Shown: in pieces, positions 46,097 through 55,786 of the stretch | Layout: every line of letters begins with the position of its first letter | How positions within the stretch are numbered: the first letter of the stretch is position 1 | From: Agathobacter sp. | GTDB lineage: Bacteria; Bacillota; Clostridia; Lachnospirales; Lachnospiraceae | Assembly: GCA_022772675.1 (NCBI GenBank) | Contig: JALEZW010000030.1 | Span: 18,499 to 82,498, forward strand | Length of the DNA: 64,000 bases | Direction of reading: 5' to 3' | Program-made: the position numbers and the translations under genes | Notes under the pieces: model-generated | Seen by the model: only the letters and a program-made list of their open reading frames with translations | The model's database searches: none | Told to the model about the DNA's origin: nothing

Positions 46097-48120
46097 AAAG
46101 AAAAGAAAAACTCAAAAGCGCATTTTTAAAAAGACTCTTACTGGGTCTGGTACTTCCATTTTTACTAATTCTTTCCGTCATTGCGGTACGCGTGTACGGA
46201 AATGTCCGTAAGGATAAGGCAGAATCCTATACCATTATTGCAAAAACAACTGCGGAAAATATGGGTGAAGTTCTGAAAAAATATGCCTCCGTTGTGGAGA
46301 TGGCAGCCACCAATGATGCTGTAACTGCCATGACTGCCAATGAGGCCGAGCCCTATCTGCAGCAGATCATAAAAAACAGCGGCGATGTATGGTCACACTT
46401 TCTGATTGCAGACTGTGTCGGCATCGAGACCGCACATACTGACGGAAAAAGCTATCACGGGAAATCCATTTCTGACCGCGATTATTTCACCAAACCATGG
46501 GAAACGGCTTCCACTGTAATCTGTGAGCCGGAATATTCTAAAACCACCGGTGGACGTATTCTTGCGATTGGCACCCCCATCTTTGTAAACAATGTAAAAA
46601 CCGGGGTTCTGGTTGGTTTTGTCCGTCTGGAATATGTCTCCTACATCCTGAATCAGAATAATGTTACCAAAAACAGCTATGAATTTATGCTGAATTCCGA
46701 TGGTACTCTTTCGGCTCATCCCAAGGACGCCATTGTTCTTAAACAAAATTGGGGCAACCCCGCCGAGGATGATAAAGCCTCATTAGACGCAGTTGCAAAG
46801 ATGTCCGCCACACAGAAAAAAGCAGTTTCTGCTATGATGAATCAGGAAACCGGGGTCATCACCGGCGAAAACTATGTATATGCCTATACCCCTGTTCCCG
46901 GCAGCAAAATGTCCCTTTGCATTGTTGCCCCTTACCGGGAAGCCTATACCATCATATATGAAGTATTTTCTCTCATCCTGCTGACGATTTTACTGGCAGT
47001 CGTTATCGGAATTGTGATGTCGGTACTGCTGGCACATAGTGTTGCCGTTCCCTTTGAGTGGATTGGAGAACAGCTCTATCATCTTGCCAAGGGCAATACT
47101 GCCATCACAGAACGGAAGATGGGTTATGAGAATACAAAGGAAATCTATGCCCTAAAAAAATCCATCTATTTTCTTGCAGAAAGTCTCGAGAGCATGCTCT
47201 CCACTTTGGATCAGGAATCCGGCAACATGATGAATTCCGCCACGGAGATTTCCACTTTGGTAACCAGTTCAAACCAGAGTGCCAGCGAAACCTCTTCCTC
47301 TATGGAAGAACTTGCTGCAAGTATGGAGGAAATCTCCGCCACAACCGTCTCCATTAACACCTCCGCTGTGCAGATTGGCGATACCATCTCTGAGATCGCA
47401 CAAAAAGCCACTGAGGGTTCTTCCTTTGCCAAGGAGTCCCAGATACGGGCAGATAAAAACGAGCAGAGTGCGCTAAATGGAAAAGAATCCACCATCACGA
47501 TGTTGGAAGAGATGCAGAAGATGCTTACAGAATCTATCCAGAACAGCAGAAAAGCTGAAGAAATCAGTGCCCTGACCACGGATATCTTTACCATTGCGGA
47601 CCAGACCAATCTTCTTGCCCTGAACGCCTCAATAGAAGCTGCCCGTGCAGGAGAAAGTGGAAAAGGATTTGCTGTAGTAGCCAGTGAAATCCGCAATCTT
47701 GCGGAACGCTCCAAGGAGTCAGCAAATCATATCCAGATTATCAGTGCCTCTGTAATTGATGCTGTAAAGCATCTGGCGGATGATTCCGAAAGGATGTTAC
47801 ATTTCGTAGATACCACAATTCTGGGCGATTACAATCGCTTTGAGGAGGTGGCAAGACAATACCGCGACGATACCACTTATCTGGATACCGTCCTTGATGA
47901 ATTTGCAGCAAAGGCAGCTGACCTTAAGGAGCTAATGTCTGATCTGCAGAACGGAACTTCAGAAATTTCTTCTGCAATTGAAACCAATACCAGTGAGATT
48001 GTCCGCGTTACGGAAACCACGGAGCTTCTTGTGTCCAACATTGAAACAATTCAAAAGGAAGCAGGTGACAATCACCGTATTTCCGATCTGCTTCGCACCG
48101 AGGTGGGGAAATTCCGCTGA
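46093..48120 (+). CDS. Methyl-accepting chemotaxis protein with extracellular sensor
   Basis: 675 residues: TM1 (about 14-32), an about 260-residue dCache-type sensor ([20 protein letters not shown] and SDRDYFTKP), TM2 (about 290-315), HAMP and the cytoplasmic signalling domain. The signalling tip is [20 protein letters not shown] then [20 protein letters not shown]. It overlaps the EAL-CBS-GGDEF gene at its start and runs 49 bp into the 3' end of the convergent MATE gene. Confidence 0.94.
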   Translation: MKRKEKLKSAFLKRLLLGLVLPFLLILSVIAVRVYGNVRKDKAESYTIIAKTTAENMGEVLKKYASVVEMAATNDAVTAMTANEAEPYLQQIIKNSGDVWSHFLIADCVGIETAHTDGKSYHGKSISDRDYFTKPWETASTVICEPEYSKTTGGRILAIGTPIFVNNVKTGVLVGFVRLEYVSYILNQNNVTKNSYEFMLNSDGTLSAHPKDAIVLKQNWGNPAEDDKASLDAVAKMSATQKKAVSAMMNQETGVITGENYVYAYTPVPGSKMSLCIVAPYREAYTIIYEVFSLILLTILLAVVIGIVMSVLLAHSVAVPFEWIGEQLYHLAKGNTAITERKMGYENTKEIYALKKSIYFLAESLESMLSTLDQESGNMMNSATEISTLVTSSNQSASETSSSMEELAASMEEISATTVSINTSAVQIGDTISEIAQKATEGSSFAKESQIRADKNEQSALNGKESTITMLEEMQKMLTESIQNSRKAEEISALTTDIFTIADQTNLLALNASIEAARAGESGKGFAVVASEIRNLAERSKESANHIQIISASVIDAVKHLADDSERMLHFVDTTILGDYNRFEEVARQYRDDTTYLDTVLDEFAAKAADLKELMSDLQNGTSEISSAIETNTSEIVRVTETTELLVSNIETIQKEAGDNHRISDLLRTEVGKFR

Positions 48121-49433
48121 TTACGGTATAGAATATATCCCACGATATCCGCAATTGCCCATCCAATGGGAATGGACCACCATATGGCAGTTACCCCCAG
48201 CGGTGTGTTGGGGGCCAGAGCATAGGATAATGCAACCCTTATGCCCAGGGAGATTACCGTAAGAAGCAGTGAAATATAGGGTTTATTGACTCCCCTGAAA
48301 TAACCATACCACAAAAACAGGATACCAATTCCCACATACATGGCTCCCTCAATCCGCAGGTATCCGGCTCCCTCCGCTATAATCCGTATCTCTTTTTCCT
48401 TTACAAAAATCTCCATAAGATTTCCTGCAAAGATAAAAACAATGATGGATATGACAGCACAGAAAATAAAGGACGTAAGGAAGGAAATCCCTGTTCCCTT
48501 CCGGATACGCTCCTCCTTCTTTGCCCCATAATTCTGGGAAACAAACAGGGAATAAGCATTTCCGAATTCCTGGGCAGGCATATAGGCAATGGTGTCAATC
48601 TTCACCGCGGCGGCAAAAGCCGCCATAATGGTTGTTCCAAAGCTGTTTACCAGTCCCTGAATCATCAGGATTCCAAAATTCATCACAGACTGCTGGATTC
48701 CCGTAGACACATCATTTAACACAATTTGCTTAAACCGTTCCCCGTTCCAGCCGATGCTGTACTTATCTTCCCGTAAAACCGTAAGCTTTACTGCTGAATA
48801 CACGGTTATTCCAACTCCGGCCACCGCCTGTGCAATGACAGTTGCTGCAGCTGCACCACTTACACCAAGCTTAAGACCAATCACAAACCATAAATCCAAT
48901 ACTATATTGAGTACCGATGCCGCCGCAAGAAAAATCAGCGGTATAATGGAATTTCCCATAGCTCTCAGCAGATACGAGAAAAAGTTGTATAAAAACAAAA
49001 AAATAATTCCCACAAACACCACTGAAACATATTCCCGCATCAGTTCCATCAGTTCCTCCGGTGTCTGCAGGAGCTGCAGTATCAACGGCATTCCCGGATA
49101 AATGATCAGATATATCACCAGGGAAACTCCCAGAATAAACCAGAAGGACAGTCCTGCATCTTCTCTCAGTTTCTTTTCATCTGCTGCACCGTAATCTGCG
49201 GAAAAAAAAGCACCGCTTCCCATACAAAGCCCAATGATAATAGAAGTGATAAAAGTCATCAGTGTGTAGGCGGAACCTACTGCTGCCAGGGCATCCGCTC
49301 CCAGGTACTTTCCAACGATCAATGTATCCACAATATTATAAATCTGCTGTAATAAATTTCCTGCTATCATAGGCAGTGAAAACCGGATCAGTTTCTGCCA
49401 GATAGAACCTTCTGTCAGATCGATTTTCTTCAT
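48072..49433 (-). CDS. MATE-family efflux transporter
   Basis: 453 residues with 12 membrane helices and the two-fold repeat of the MATE family ([25 protein letters not shown] at the N-terminus; internal repeat beginning about 240). It exports drugs or metabolites with H+ or Na+. The start at 49433 follows AAAGGAGT. Its 3' end overlaps the convergent chemoreceptor's by 49 bp. The C-terminus is basic (SVRSRSEIR). Confidence 0.93.
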   Translation of the reverse strand: MKKIDLTEGSIWQKLIRFSLPMIAGNLLQQIYNIVDTLIVGKYLGADALAAVGSAYTLMTFITSIIIGLCMGSGAFFSADYGAADEKKLREDAGLSFWFILGVSLVIYLIIYPGMPLILQLLQTPEELMELMREYVSVVFVGIIFLFLYNFFSYLLRAMGNSIIPLIFLAAASVLNIVLDLWFVIGLKLGVSGAAAATVIAQAVAGVGITVYSAVKLTVLREDKYSIGWNGERFKQIVLNDVSTGIQQSVMNFGILMIQGLVNSFGTTIMAAFAAAVKIDTIAYMPAQEFGNAYSLFVSQNYGAKKEERIRKGTGISFLTSFIFCAVISIIVFIFAGNLMEIFVKEKEIRIIAEGAGYLRIEGAMYVGIGILFLWYGYFRGVNKPYISLLLTVISLGIRVALSYALAPNTPLGVTAIWWSIPIGWAIADIVGYILYRNQRNFPTSVRSRSEIR

Positions 49434-49496
49434 TTTAAAACAGACTCCTTTCAACGTTTCGTTTTTCCCGGCAGGCTCTGCTGCGAAAGGAAATAG

Positions 49497-50207
49497 TTAA
49501 TTGTCCATCCCGACTTTTTTAAATGCCAGTTTGTACATCACAATACTGATAACCAGCCACACACCTATGACAATGACCGGCATTCCCACCGCTGACCAGC
49601 CCAATTTATTTCCTGAAATACTTTCAAAAAGCGTCATCATGGCATCTGTCGGAAGCAGGCTGGAAATCCGGTCCGCAATTTTATTATGAAACATTTCTAT
49701 GAAAAAGGGTGCCATAAATAAAAACATAAAGGGCATCGACATAAGGCCTGCGGACATCTGATTTCTGGCAAATATTCCCACAAATGCACCGAAAAAAATC
49801 ACTGACAGTCCGGCATACAGGCCCACCAGCTGATATAACACAAATTTATCCAGAGAAAGTCCCAGTATAAAGTACATAATCACATTGTCTGTAACAACAA
49901 AAAGCATGCAGATCAATGCCTTGGCCAGCATAATTTCTCCCGCCCTGACATCGTTAAGCATCAATGTACGAAGCGTATTTTTCTCCTTTTCCTCCGCAAT
50001 CACCGTTCCCATCAGTGTAACCGGAATCATCGCAAGATTCATCAGTACGCAAAATGAATAGATATAGTTTTCAGGCATCCCCATATCCAGATTTCCATAA
50101 AGAAGTGCAAACAAAAGAGGGAACAGCACATACACAAATACACTTATATTTTTTGTCAGGTCCTCTATCCCGAGTTTAAAAAGTGCCTTCATCTTATAAA
50201 CTCTCAT
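49497..50207 (-). CDS. ABC-2-type permease
   Basis: 236 residues, six membrane helices, with the short cytoplasmic entry VIAEEKEKNTLRTLMLNDV typical of ABC-2 exporters. It is coupled to the ATPase by ATGA (start 50207). Likely an export system for a peptide, lipid or drug; the substrate is unknown. Confidence 0.9.
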   Translation of the reverse strand: MRVYKMKALFKLGIEDLTKNISVFVYVLFPLLFALLYGNLDMGMPENYIYSFCVLMNLAMIPVTLMGTVIAEEKEKNTLRTLMLNDVRAGEIMLAKALICMLFVVTDNVIMYFILGLSLDKFVLYQLVGLYAGLSVIFFGAFVGIFARNQMSAGLMSMPFMFLFMAPFFIEMFHNKIADRISSLLPTDAMMTLFESISGNKLGWSAVGMPVIVIGVWLVISIVMYKLAFKKVGMDN

Positions 50208-51022
50208 CTTAACTCCCTCCCTGTCAAATTTAAAAATATTTCCTCCAGGTTCGGTTCCTTTGAATGAATGGAACGAATTTCTTCCGTACACCCGGCTAAT
50301 GCCGCAGTAATTGCACCGGGCTCTTTTTTTACCGTAACCATTTTTCCATTCTCAAAAAGAATCTCTACTTCTTTCTTCGCATACTTTAACTTAAGTTCCC
50401 CCGGATTTCCAATTTCCACAATCTGCCCGCTGTTCAGAAAAGCCACCCTGTCGCATAATTGGTCGGCTTCCTCCATATTGTGGGTCGTCAGAAAAATCGT
50501 AGTTCCATCGCTTCTCAGCTGTTCCAGAAGCTTATGAATTTCCTCCGTTGTGGCAGGATCAAGAGCTGCTGTAGGTTCGTCCAGAAAAAGCAGTCTCGGG
50601 TTATGTACCACTGCACAGGCCAGCAGGAGTCTTTGCTTCATGCCTTTGGACAAGTCCTTGACCTTTTTGTCCTTGTCCTCCCACAGTTTCACCTGTCGAA
50701 GCAGTTTCTCCACCTGACTTTTGTCTGTATGGGACAGCTCCGCAAAAAATGACAGATTCCGATATACCGTCAGGCGTTCATAAACATTGCTGTTATCGCT
50801 TAATATTCCGATTTCGCTGATTCCGGCATCAACACTGCAGGATCCATACCCCGGCTTCAGCTGCTTTGTAAGAAGCTTGATCGTCGTTGTTTTACCTGCA
50901 CCACTTGGTCCCAGAAAGCCAAAGATTTCATTTTTTTTCACCTCAAAGGTGATATTGTCCAGAACTTTCTTATCCCCAAAGGATATTCCCAGTTCTTTTG
51001 CCTCAATCATGTTTCTTTCCAC
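50204..51022 (-). CDS. ABC transporter ATP-binding protein
   Basis: 272 residues: Walker A GPSGAGKTTTIK, signature DLSKGMKQRLLLA (variant LSKGM), Walker B LLFLDEPTAALDP, H-loop TTHNMEEAD. The start is GTG at 51022 behind AAGGGAG. It has a C-terminal accessory region of about 60 residues, as in CcmA/BcrA types. Pairs with the permease directly downstream. Confidence 0.93.
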   Translation of the reverse strand: MERNMIEAKELGISFGDKKVLDNITFEVKKNEIFGFLGPSGAGKTTTIKLLTKQLKPGYGSCSVDAGISEIGILSDNSNVYERLTVYRNLSFFAELSHTDKSQVEKLLRQVKLWEDKDKKVKDLSKGMKQRLLLACAVVHNPRLLFLDEPTAALDPATTEEIHKLLEQLRSDGTTIFLTTHNMEEADQLCDRVAFLNSGQIVEIGNPGELKLKYAKKEVEILFENGKMVTVKKEPGAITAALAGCTEEIRSIHSKEPNLEEIFLNLTGRELR

Positions 51023-51189
51023 AGTAAACTCCCTTCTTTTTACCCTTTATACTACTCTTTTCACAAGGGTTCGCTTCCGGCGAACTTTCCTATAAAGTAA
51101 AAATATCATGCTGAGATTCAGGGTCTTTCTAAGTATAACGGATTCTATGGAAAATTACAATTCTCTGCTTTCATATTCCAGTACAACAT

Positions 51190-51395
51190 TTATTGTTCCA
51201 GATGCATCCCCTCCGCAATATGCAGGCTGTCTAAAATCTTATGGATTTCCTTCTCCTCAAAGGTTCCATACATTCCAATATACAGATGCTCCTCAAAGGG
51301 ATTCTTTCACCTTTCTGCTGATATTCGTAGGCGGACTGAATATAGCAATCGTCAATGTCCGTCATTGCACATAAGAGTTTTTCACCTTTCAACAT
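51190..51395 (-). pseudogene. Remnant of an anti-sigma-like gene start, frameshifted
   Basis: From an ATG at 51395 the frame reads MLKGEKLLCAMTDIDDCYIQ, like the opening of Lachnospiraceae anti-sigma factors that follow ECF sigma genes. It overlaps the end of the sigma remnant. After about 30 codons the frame breaks; a readable stretch resumes one base off (EEHLYIGMYGTFEEKEIHK) and stops at 51190. No intact gene remains. Confidence 0.55.
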
Positions 51396-51690
51396 CGTAA
51401 CCCTCCTCCTTCAGATAAGCTTTCAATTTTTTCCTGGTTCGAAACAAAATGGATTTTATTCTGCTGGAGCTTGCGTGTGCTGCTTTTGCGATGCTATGTA
51501 CCGGCTCCAGATACCAGTATCTGCAGACAAACTCATTTCTCTCATACTCTGTAAGGGTTCCTAAGGATTCCTCCTCACCATTTGAACATCAATCCATACA
51601 TAACTTTCCTTCGGCAAAGGGATTGATGCTGCATGTCAGGCTTTCATAGAAACCTTTACACAATATCTACACGATAAGCAGGGTGTGATG
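51382..51690 (-). pseudogene. Remnant of an ECF sigma factor, C-terminal part with internal stop
   Basis: The minus-strand frame ending at 51382 reads LTEYERNEFVCRYWYLEPVH, then SIAKAAHASSSRIKSILFRT and RKKLKAYLKEEG: region 4 of an ECF sigma factor, including the Lachnospiraceae-type RYWYL signature. An in-frame TGA (about 51588) interrupts it, and no region 2 is readable upstream. It is therefore a decayed gene. The rest of 51023-51780 holds only this and the anti-sigma remnant. Confidence 0.75.
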
Positions 51691-51714
51691 GTTGCAGAAT
51701 GTATCAAAATTAAA

Positions 51715-51750
51715 TAAAAACCCTTTTTACAAAAGTAAAAGGGTTTCTTA
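51715..51750 (-). terminator. Terminator after yaaA
   Basis: AAACCCTTTT with AAAAGGGTTT around a short loop; the minus strand continues in T/A-rich sequence with a T5 run. Confidence 0.75.
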
Positions 51751-51780
51751 CTGTATTCTTTAAGACTGTGGAAGCAGTTT

Positions 51781-52530
51781 CTACAATATATTTTTCAGGT
51801 ACACAAGCTTTGTTTCTGATGACAATTCCTCGCAAAACTGATATCCTAACCGATCAAAGGATTTCATTTCTTCCACATCGGCCAGGTTATGTTCCGCCAT
51901 AAAACGGACCATCTCCCCACGCGCCATCTTGGCGTAGACACCTTTCTGAATTACTTTTCCACCGGACAGTTCTCCGAATACGCAGGTGATGAACCGGTCC
52001 TCCGGCTTAAGACAGGGCTCAATACACTTAGAGTATTCCTTTGATGCGAGATTTACGATCACGTGGGAATCATCCACGACTTCCTCATACAGACAGCTGC
52101 CCCAGAAATCGTATAGCCCGTTTATACCATTAATCACGGTCTTTGCCTGCATCTCCAGACGGTATGGCGTTACTCCGTCCATAGGCCTTAGCACGCCGTA
52201 AAAGCCGGACAGAATCCTGAGATTCTCCTGAATATAGGAAAGCATCGAGGTGTCAAAAACAGCCGGTGTCATATACTGATACTGGATTCCCTCATAGGAA
52301 AGAATCGCCGGTGTCAGGTTATGGTCCAGCTGCATATCCCGAAAACGTTCATAATTCTGCTGCGCCAGTTTATCATTGCAGTGCCATAGTTCCTTTGCCT
52401 CTTCCAGACTGAGGGACTGCATCCATTTTAGGATTGTCTCTGTTCTGTCAAGAAAAACAGGCAGGTTCTGCCAGGGCAGAACCTCCTCTTTTGCGTTCAT
52501 CTTTTTCGCAGGGGAAATAATCATCCTCAT
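51781..52530 (-). CDS. yaaA: Peroxide stress protein YaaA
   Basis: 249 residues, the normal length. Signature opening MRMIISPAKKMN and DGVTPYRLEMQ are typical of the DUF328/YaaA family, which limits intracellular free iron and DNA damage during peroxide stress. It overlaps the peroxiredoxin gene by 4 bp (ATGA), so both act in the same defence. Confidence 0.94.
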   Translation of the reverse strand: MRMIISPAKKMNAKEEVLPWQNLPVFLDRTETILKWMQSLSLEEAKELWHCNDKLAQQNYERFRDMQLDHNLTPAILSYEGIQYQYMTPAVFDTSMLSYIQENLRILSGFYGVLRPMDGVTPYRLEMQAKTVINGINGLYDFWGSCLYEEVVDDSHVIVNLASKEYSKCIEPCLKPEDRFITCVFGELSGGKVIQKGVYAKMARGEMVRFMAEHNLADVEEMKSFDRLGYQFCEELSSETKLVYLKNIL

Positions 52531-52982
52531 GATAATTCCTCAAGCATCTGCGCCGGATTCTCCGCCGCCTTCACCTTACCAAAGGCTTTGACGATCACGC
52601 CGTTCTCATCAATCAAATATGTAGTACGAACTACACCCATGGACACCTTTCCACAGGTTTTCTTTTCCTGCCAGACATCATAGGCCTGTATCGCGGAGAG
52701 CTCAGGGTCCGACAACAGGGTAAATCCAAGATTGTATTTTTCCTCAAATCTCTTATGGGATGCAACAGAATCCTTGCTGACCCCAAGGACCACTGCACCT
52801 TTTTCTGTAAACTGTGGTGCAAGCTCACTGAAGCCGCAGGCCTGCTTCGTACAGCCCGGGGTATTGTCCTTCGGGTAAAAATACAGGATAACTTTCTTTC
52901 CTGCGTACTCACCTAATGTATGGATGTCTCCATTCTGATCCGGAAGGGAAAATTCCGGGGCTTTTGTTCCTATCTCTAACAT
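52527..52982 (-). CDS. bcp: Thioredoxin-dependent thiol peroxidase (Bcp/PrxQ)
   Basis: 151 residues of the peroxiredoxin Q group. Peroxidatic Cys in NTPGCTKQACGFSEL; the second Cys five residues on is the PrxQ-type resolving position. It reduces H2O2 and organic peroxides with thioredoxin. Co-translated with yaaA. Confidence 0.95.
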   Translation of the reverse strand: MLEIGTKAPEFSLPDQNGDIHTLGEYAGKKVILYFYPKDNTPGCTKQACGFSELAPQFTEKGAVVLGVSKDSVASHKRFEEKYNLGFTLLSDPELSAIQAYDVWQEKKTCGKVSMGVVRTTYLIDENGVIVKAFGKVKAAENPAQMLEELS

Positions 52983-53082
52983 CGTTGTTTTCCTCCTTAT
53001 TCTCTGCTATGGATGATTCTGAGTATTTCATCACCATATTTTTCTACTTGTACACATGCTCATTTTACAATCTTCCAGTACG

Positions 53083-53230
53083 CCGAGTAAAAAGTTTCTG
53101 GTGTATTGAACGAAGATGCGGTTTCGAGAGTGCAGGTTAAAAAACGAAGGCGTAGCGAGCTGCGTCGAGGCCTTTTGACCTGTGCTATCAATCGCAGACC
53201 GTTCATATTCACTAGAAACTTTTTATTCGG
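53083..53230. repeat. 148-nt long hairpin element
   Basis: Outer arms CCGAGTAAAAAGTTTCTGGT... (53083-53112) and their complement (53200-53230) pair over about 28 of 30 positions. Inner pairs CAGGTTAAAA with TTTTGACCTG and CGTAGC-ga-GCTGCG add further stems. The gap 52983-53528 holds no other feature except a lone CGCCCGTAC near 53299 that resembles half a unit of the 53-bp arrays. Confidence 0.75.
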
Positions 53231-53528
53231 TGTAGAGCTCAAATACTTCCCTTCATCGTTTCCTCCTACAAATAGGTCGACCGTTGTTTTCCTTTTTCGC
53301 CCGTACTCCATCCCCGTTTTATATGAATCAGCCCACTCAAGCCACAATATTCTCATACCATTTTCCTTTTATAAAAAAATGATACAGTAAATGTAATTTT
53401 TTGCTGCTTCCAATTGTAGACATAAGGATTTTTTAATCAGACAGAATATCTGAGCGAAAAAATTTTGATTATATGGAGCATTTTGCCACAGCAAATGGTA
53501 TTACCATTATCCCAGTACACCGATTCTC

Positions 53529-54755
53529 TCACCGGTCGTTATTCATCCTCCAGTCAATACACCGCTGTAAATAATTCACATAATCCGGGTTTTTGCACAT
53601 GCCCTTCCCTGCCGTATCGGAAATCTTTGCCACATCCATGCCGTTGCAGGCGGTGGTTTTCATGACGATATTAAGTGCCGGAACCTCTGTATCATTTGCA
53701 ATGTAGGTGCCAATTCCAAAGGCAACCTTTGCCTTGTCCTTAAAATAGGCATACAATTCGCCAGCGCGCTTAAAATCAAGGCTGTCGCTGAACAAAAGGG
53801 TTTTTGTTTTCGGATCGATTCCAAGGCTTTCGTAGTGGCGGAGCATCTTTTCTCCCCACTCAAATGGATCTCCGCTGTCGTGCCGTACACCGGAAAAGAG
53901 CGTTGCATAGGTCAGCTGGAAATCTCTTAAAAAGCAATCTGTAGTAATGGCATCCGTGAGAGCAATTCCGTTTAAGATTCCATACTCCTTAATCCAGGCA
54001 TCCAGCGCATACCAGTTGGAGTAGGCCGGGTTGTGCTTGTGATTTCCCTGTCCCACACACATAATCCACTCATGGGCCATGGTGCCCACCGGTGTCAGAC
54101 CATATTTCTTTGCCAGATACACATTGGAAGTCCCCACAAACCTGGAGTCATGGAACTGGTCTCTATTTTCCGCCAGCTGCTTCACCGCCATCTCCTGCGC
54201 CTCCCCGGAAAGTCTCCTTCGAAGTCCGAACTCACTGAAGGTGCCAATATCATATTTTTCTCCATTTCCCACACCCTTAAGTCCGTTAATTTTATCTGTC
54301 AGCCGCTCCTTGAAACTGCCTAAAAGTTTGTCATAATCATAGGCCATCCGGAAATAAACCTCGTTGACAATGGCGAGGGTTGGAATCTCATACATGGAGG
54401 TGTTGAGCCAGGTTCCCTTAGTCTCGATGGACAGACCGCAGGAGGCATCTGTCGTAATTTCAAAATCCTCGAACCTGGGCTGCCACAGCCGCAGAAAATC
54501 CACATAGGAGCCCTTCATCCACTTGACCTCATTGAGATAGGAAAGTTCTTCCTCCGTGAACCGCAGGTCGCAGTATGCCTTAATCTGTTCCCTGATTTCC
54601 TGCACCATTGCTTCTGTAAAATGTACATCAGTATTCCTGCACTTAAAACTCCAGGTGGTCTTGTAATCGCTGAACTGATGGTAGATGGCCTGTCCCATGC
54701 TGATCTTGTACATATCTGTTTCCAACAGGCTGTTGATAATCTGATTTAAAACCAT
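53529..54755 (-). CDS. pncB: Nicotinate phosphoribosyltransferase
   Basis: 408 residues, standard length. It converts nicotinate and PRPP to nicotinate mononucleotide (Preiss-Handler NAD salvage). Motifs: LLETDMYKISMGQAIYH at the start, the phosphorylated-His region GVRHDSGDPFEWGEK and IVMKTTACNGMDVAKISD. A nicotinamidase-like gene lies 171 bp upstream on the same strand, separated by repeats. Confidence 0.94.
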   Translation of the reverse strand: MVLNQIINSLLETDMYKISMGQAIYHQFSDYKTTWSFKCRNTDVHFTEAMVQEIREQIKAYCDLRFTEEELSYLNEVKWMKGSYVDFLRLWQPRFEDFEITTDASCGLSIETKGTWLNTSMYEIPTLAIVNEVYFRMAYDYDKLLGSFKERLTDKINGLKGVGNGEKYDIGTFSEFGLRRRLSGEAQEMAVKQLAENRDQFHDSRFVGTSNVYLAKKYGLTPVGTMAHEWIMCVGQGNHKHNPAYSNWYALDAWIKEYGILNGIALTDAITTDCFLRDFQLTYATLFSGVRHDSGDPFEWGEKMLRHYESLGIDPKTKTLLFSDSLDFKRAGELYAYFKDKAKVAFGIGTYIANDTEVPALNIVMKTTACNGMDVAKISDTAGKGMCKNPDYVNYLQRCIDWRMNNDR

Positions 54756-54783
54756 AACTGTAATATCCCTCTTTCCCTATATT

Positions 54784-54864
54784 ATGAGGGGCAAAAGGTA
54801 TTTTGCCCCTCATTTGATACACGAATTGCTCCGTTGCTACGCAAGTCTGCGCTTCGCTCCGGTT
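54784..54864 (-). repeat. Copy 2 of the about 80-nt dispersed repeat, inverted relative to 36.6 kb
   Basis: ATGAGGGGCAAAA-ggta-TTTTGCCCCTCAT (54784-54813) has a perfect 13-bp stem. The following bases (GATACACGAATTGCTCCGTT onward) match copy 1 at 36567-36656 in reverse complement with very few differences. Confidence 0.8.
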
Positions 54865-54871
54865 CAACAAT

Positions 54872-54908
54872 TCAGAGCTCTTATCCTGCAAGCAGGATAA
54901 GAGTTCTG
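54872..54908. repeat. CAGGATAAGAG hairpin
   Basis: CTCTTATCCTGC-aa-GCAGGATAAGAG is a perfect 12-bp stem, with outer TCAGAg/tTCTGA extending it. The right arm with GTTCTGAC recurs at 62896-62914. Confidence 0.8.
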
Positions 54909-54925
54909 ACCTTTCAATCCTTATG

Positions 54926-55498
54926 TCATATGATCTCCACCTGACATCCGCGCATGGCCTCAATTGCCGTCCGATGTGTTTCCGGTGTCACTCCTGCACA
55001 GGCATGTTCTATCACTCGGACAGCTGCATTCCCTGCTGCTGCCTTCGCCAGAAATACATTGCTGATTACACAGATATCTGTGCATACACCGACAAAATCC
55101 ACGATAAGCCTTCCATCCTCCGGATATTTCCTGCCTAATTCCCGGATCCGGTCTGCCAGTTCCTCACTGCCGAAGCCCGGTTTATCAATGATTGAAATCT
55201 GCTCTTTCTGATAATGATCCGATACAGCCTTCATGACATCCGCCTGAATCTGCCAGCCTTCGGTATCCTTTATCGTGTGGAGTACCGGGAGCTTTCTCCC
55301 CTCCTGCGTAGTAAGATAATCCTCTCCGTGAGTGTCTCTGGTCAAAAATACCTCGTCATAATTTTCTGACTCAATCACTTTTACTACAGAGGATACTGCT
55401 TTTTCACACTCTTCATTTCCCAAGGAACCGGTGAGAAAATCATTCTGCATATCCACAACCACCAGTACCTTTTTCATTTCCTTCGTCTGCTGTGCCAT
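54926..55498 (-). CDS. Isochorismatase-family cysteine hydrolase, probable nicotinamidase
   Basis: 190 residues. Catalytic Asp in VVDMQNDFLTGSLG, Lys in the IIDKPGFGS region and Cys in VDFVGVCTDICVISN. These match nicotinamidase (PncA), which deamidates nicotinamide to nicotinate. The next gene, pncB, uses nicotinate, which supports the assignment. Begins behind GGGAGG. Confidence 0.88.
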   Translation of the reverse strand: MAQQTKEMKKVLVVVDMQNDFLTGSLGNEECEKAVSSVVKVIESENYDEVFLTRDTHGEDYLTTQEGRKLPVLHTIKDTEGWQIQADVMKAVSDHYQKEQISIIDKPGFGSEELADRIRELGRKYPEDGRLIVDFVGVCTDICVISNVFLAKAAAGNAAVRVIEHACAGVTPETHRTAIEAMRGCQVEII

Positions 55499-55786
55499 AA
55501 CGTCCTCCCTGCCTGTAGCATTTTAACTGCCATCATAATGAAAGGCATCAAAATCAATTTTTCCTGTTGCTGTTTCGTTACCTTTTCATTAATTCTACTC
55601 GTTTTCTACGTTTTTTTCAATTCTATTTCACATAACTTTTACACGACAATGATAGCAATGCAGGGCCGCCCGGGTGTATAATAAATTTAATTATGTGCCT
55701 TTCGGTTCCATAACGGGCACAAAACTGCCTGCTTCATAAAATTGGTAATTATTCAGAATAAATACAAAAGTGACAGGAGGATAAGT

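Noticed and set aside
53060..53356. 98-codon minus-strand frame across the 148-nt hairpin
   Set aside because: It reads through both arms of the inverted repeat and contains no recognisable domain.
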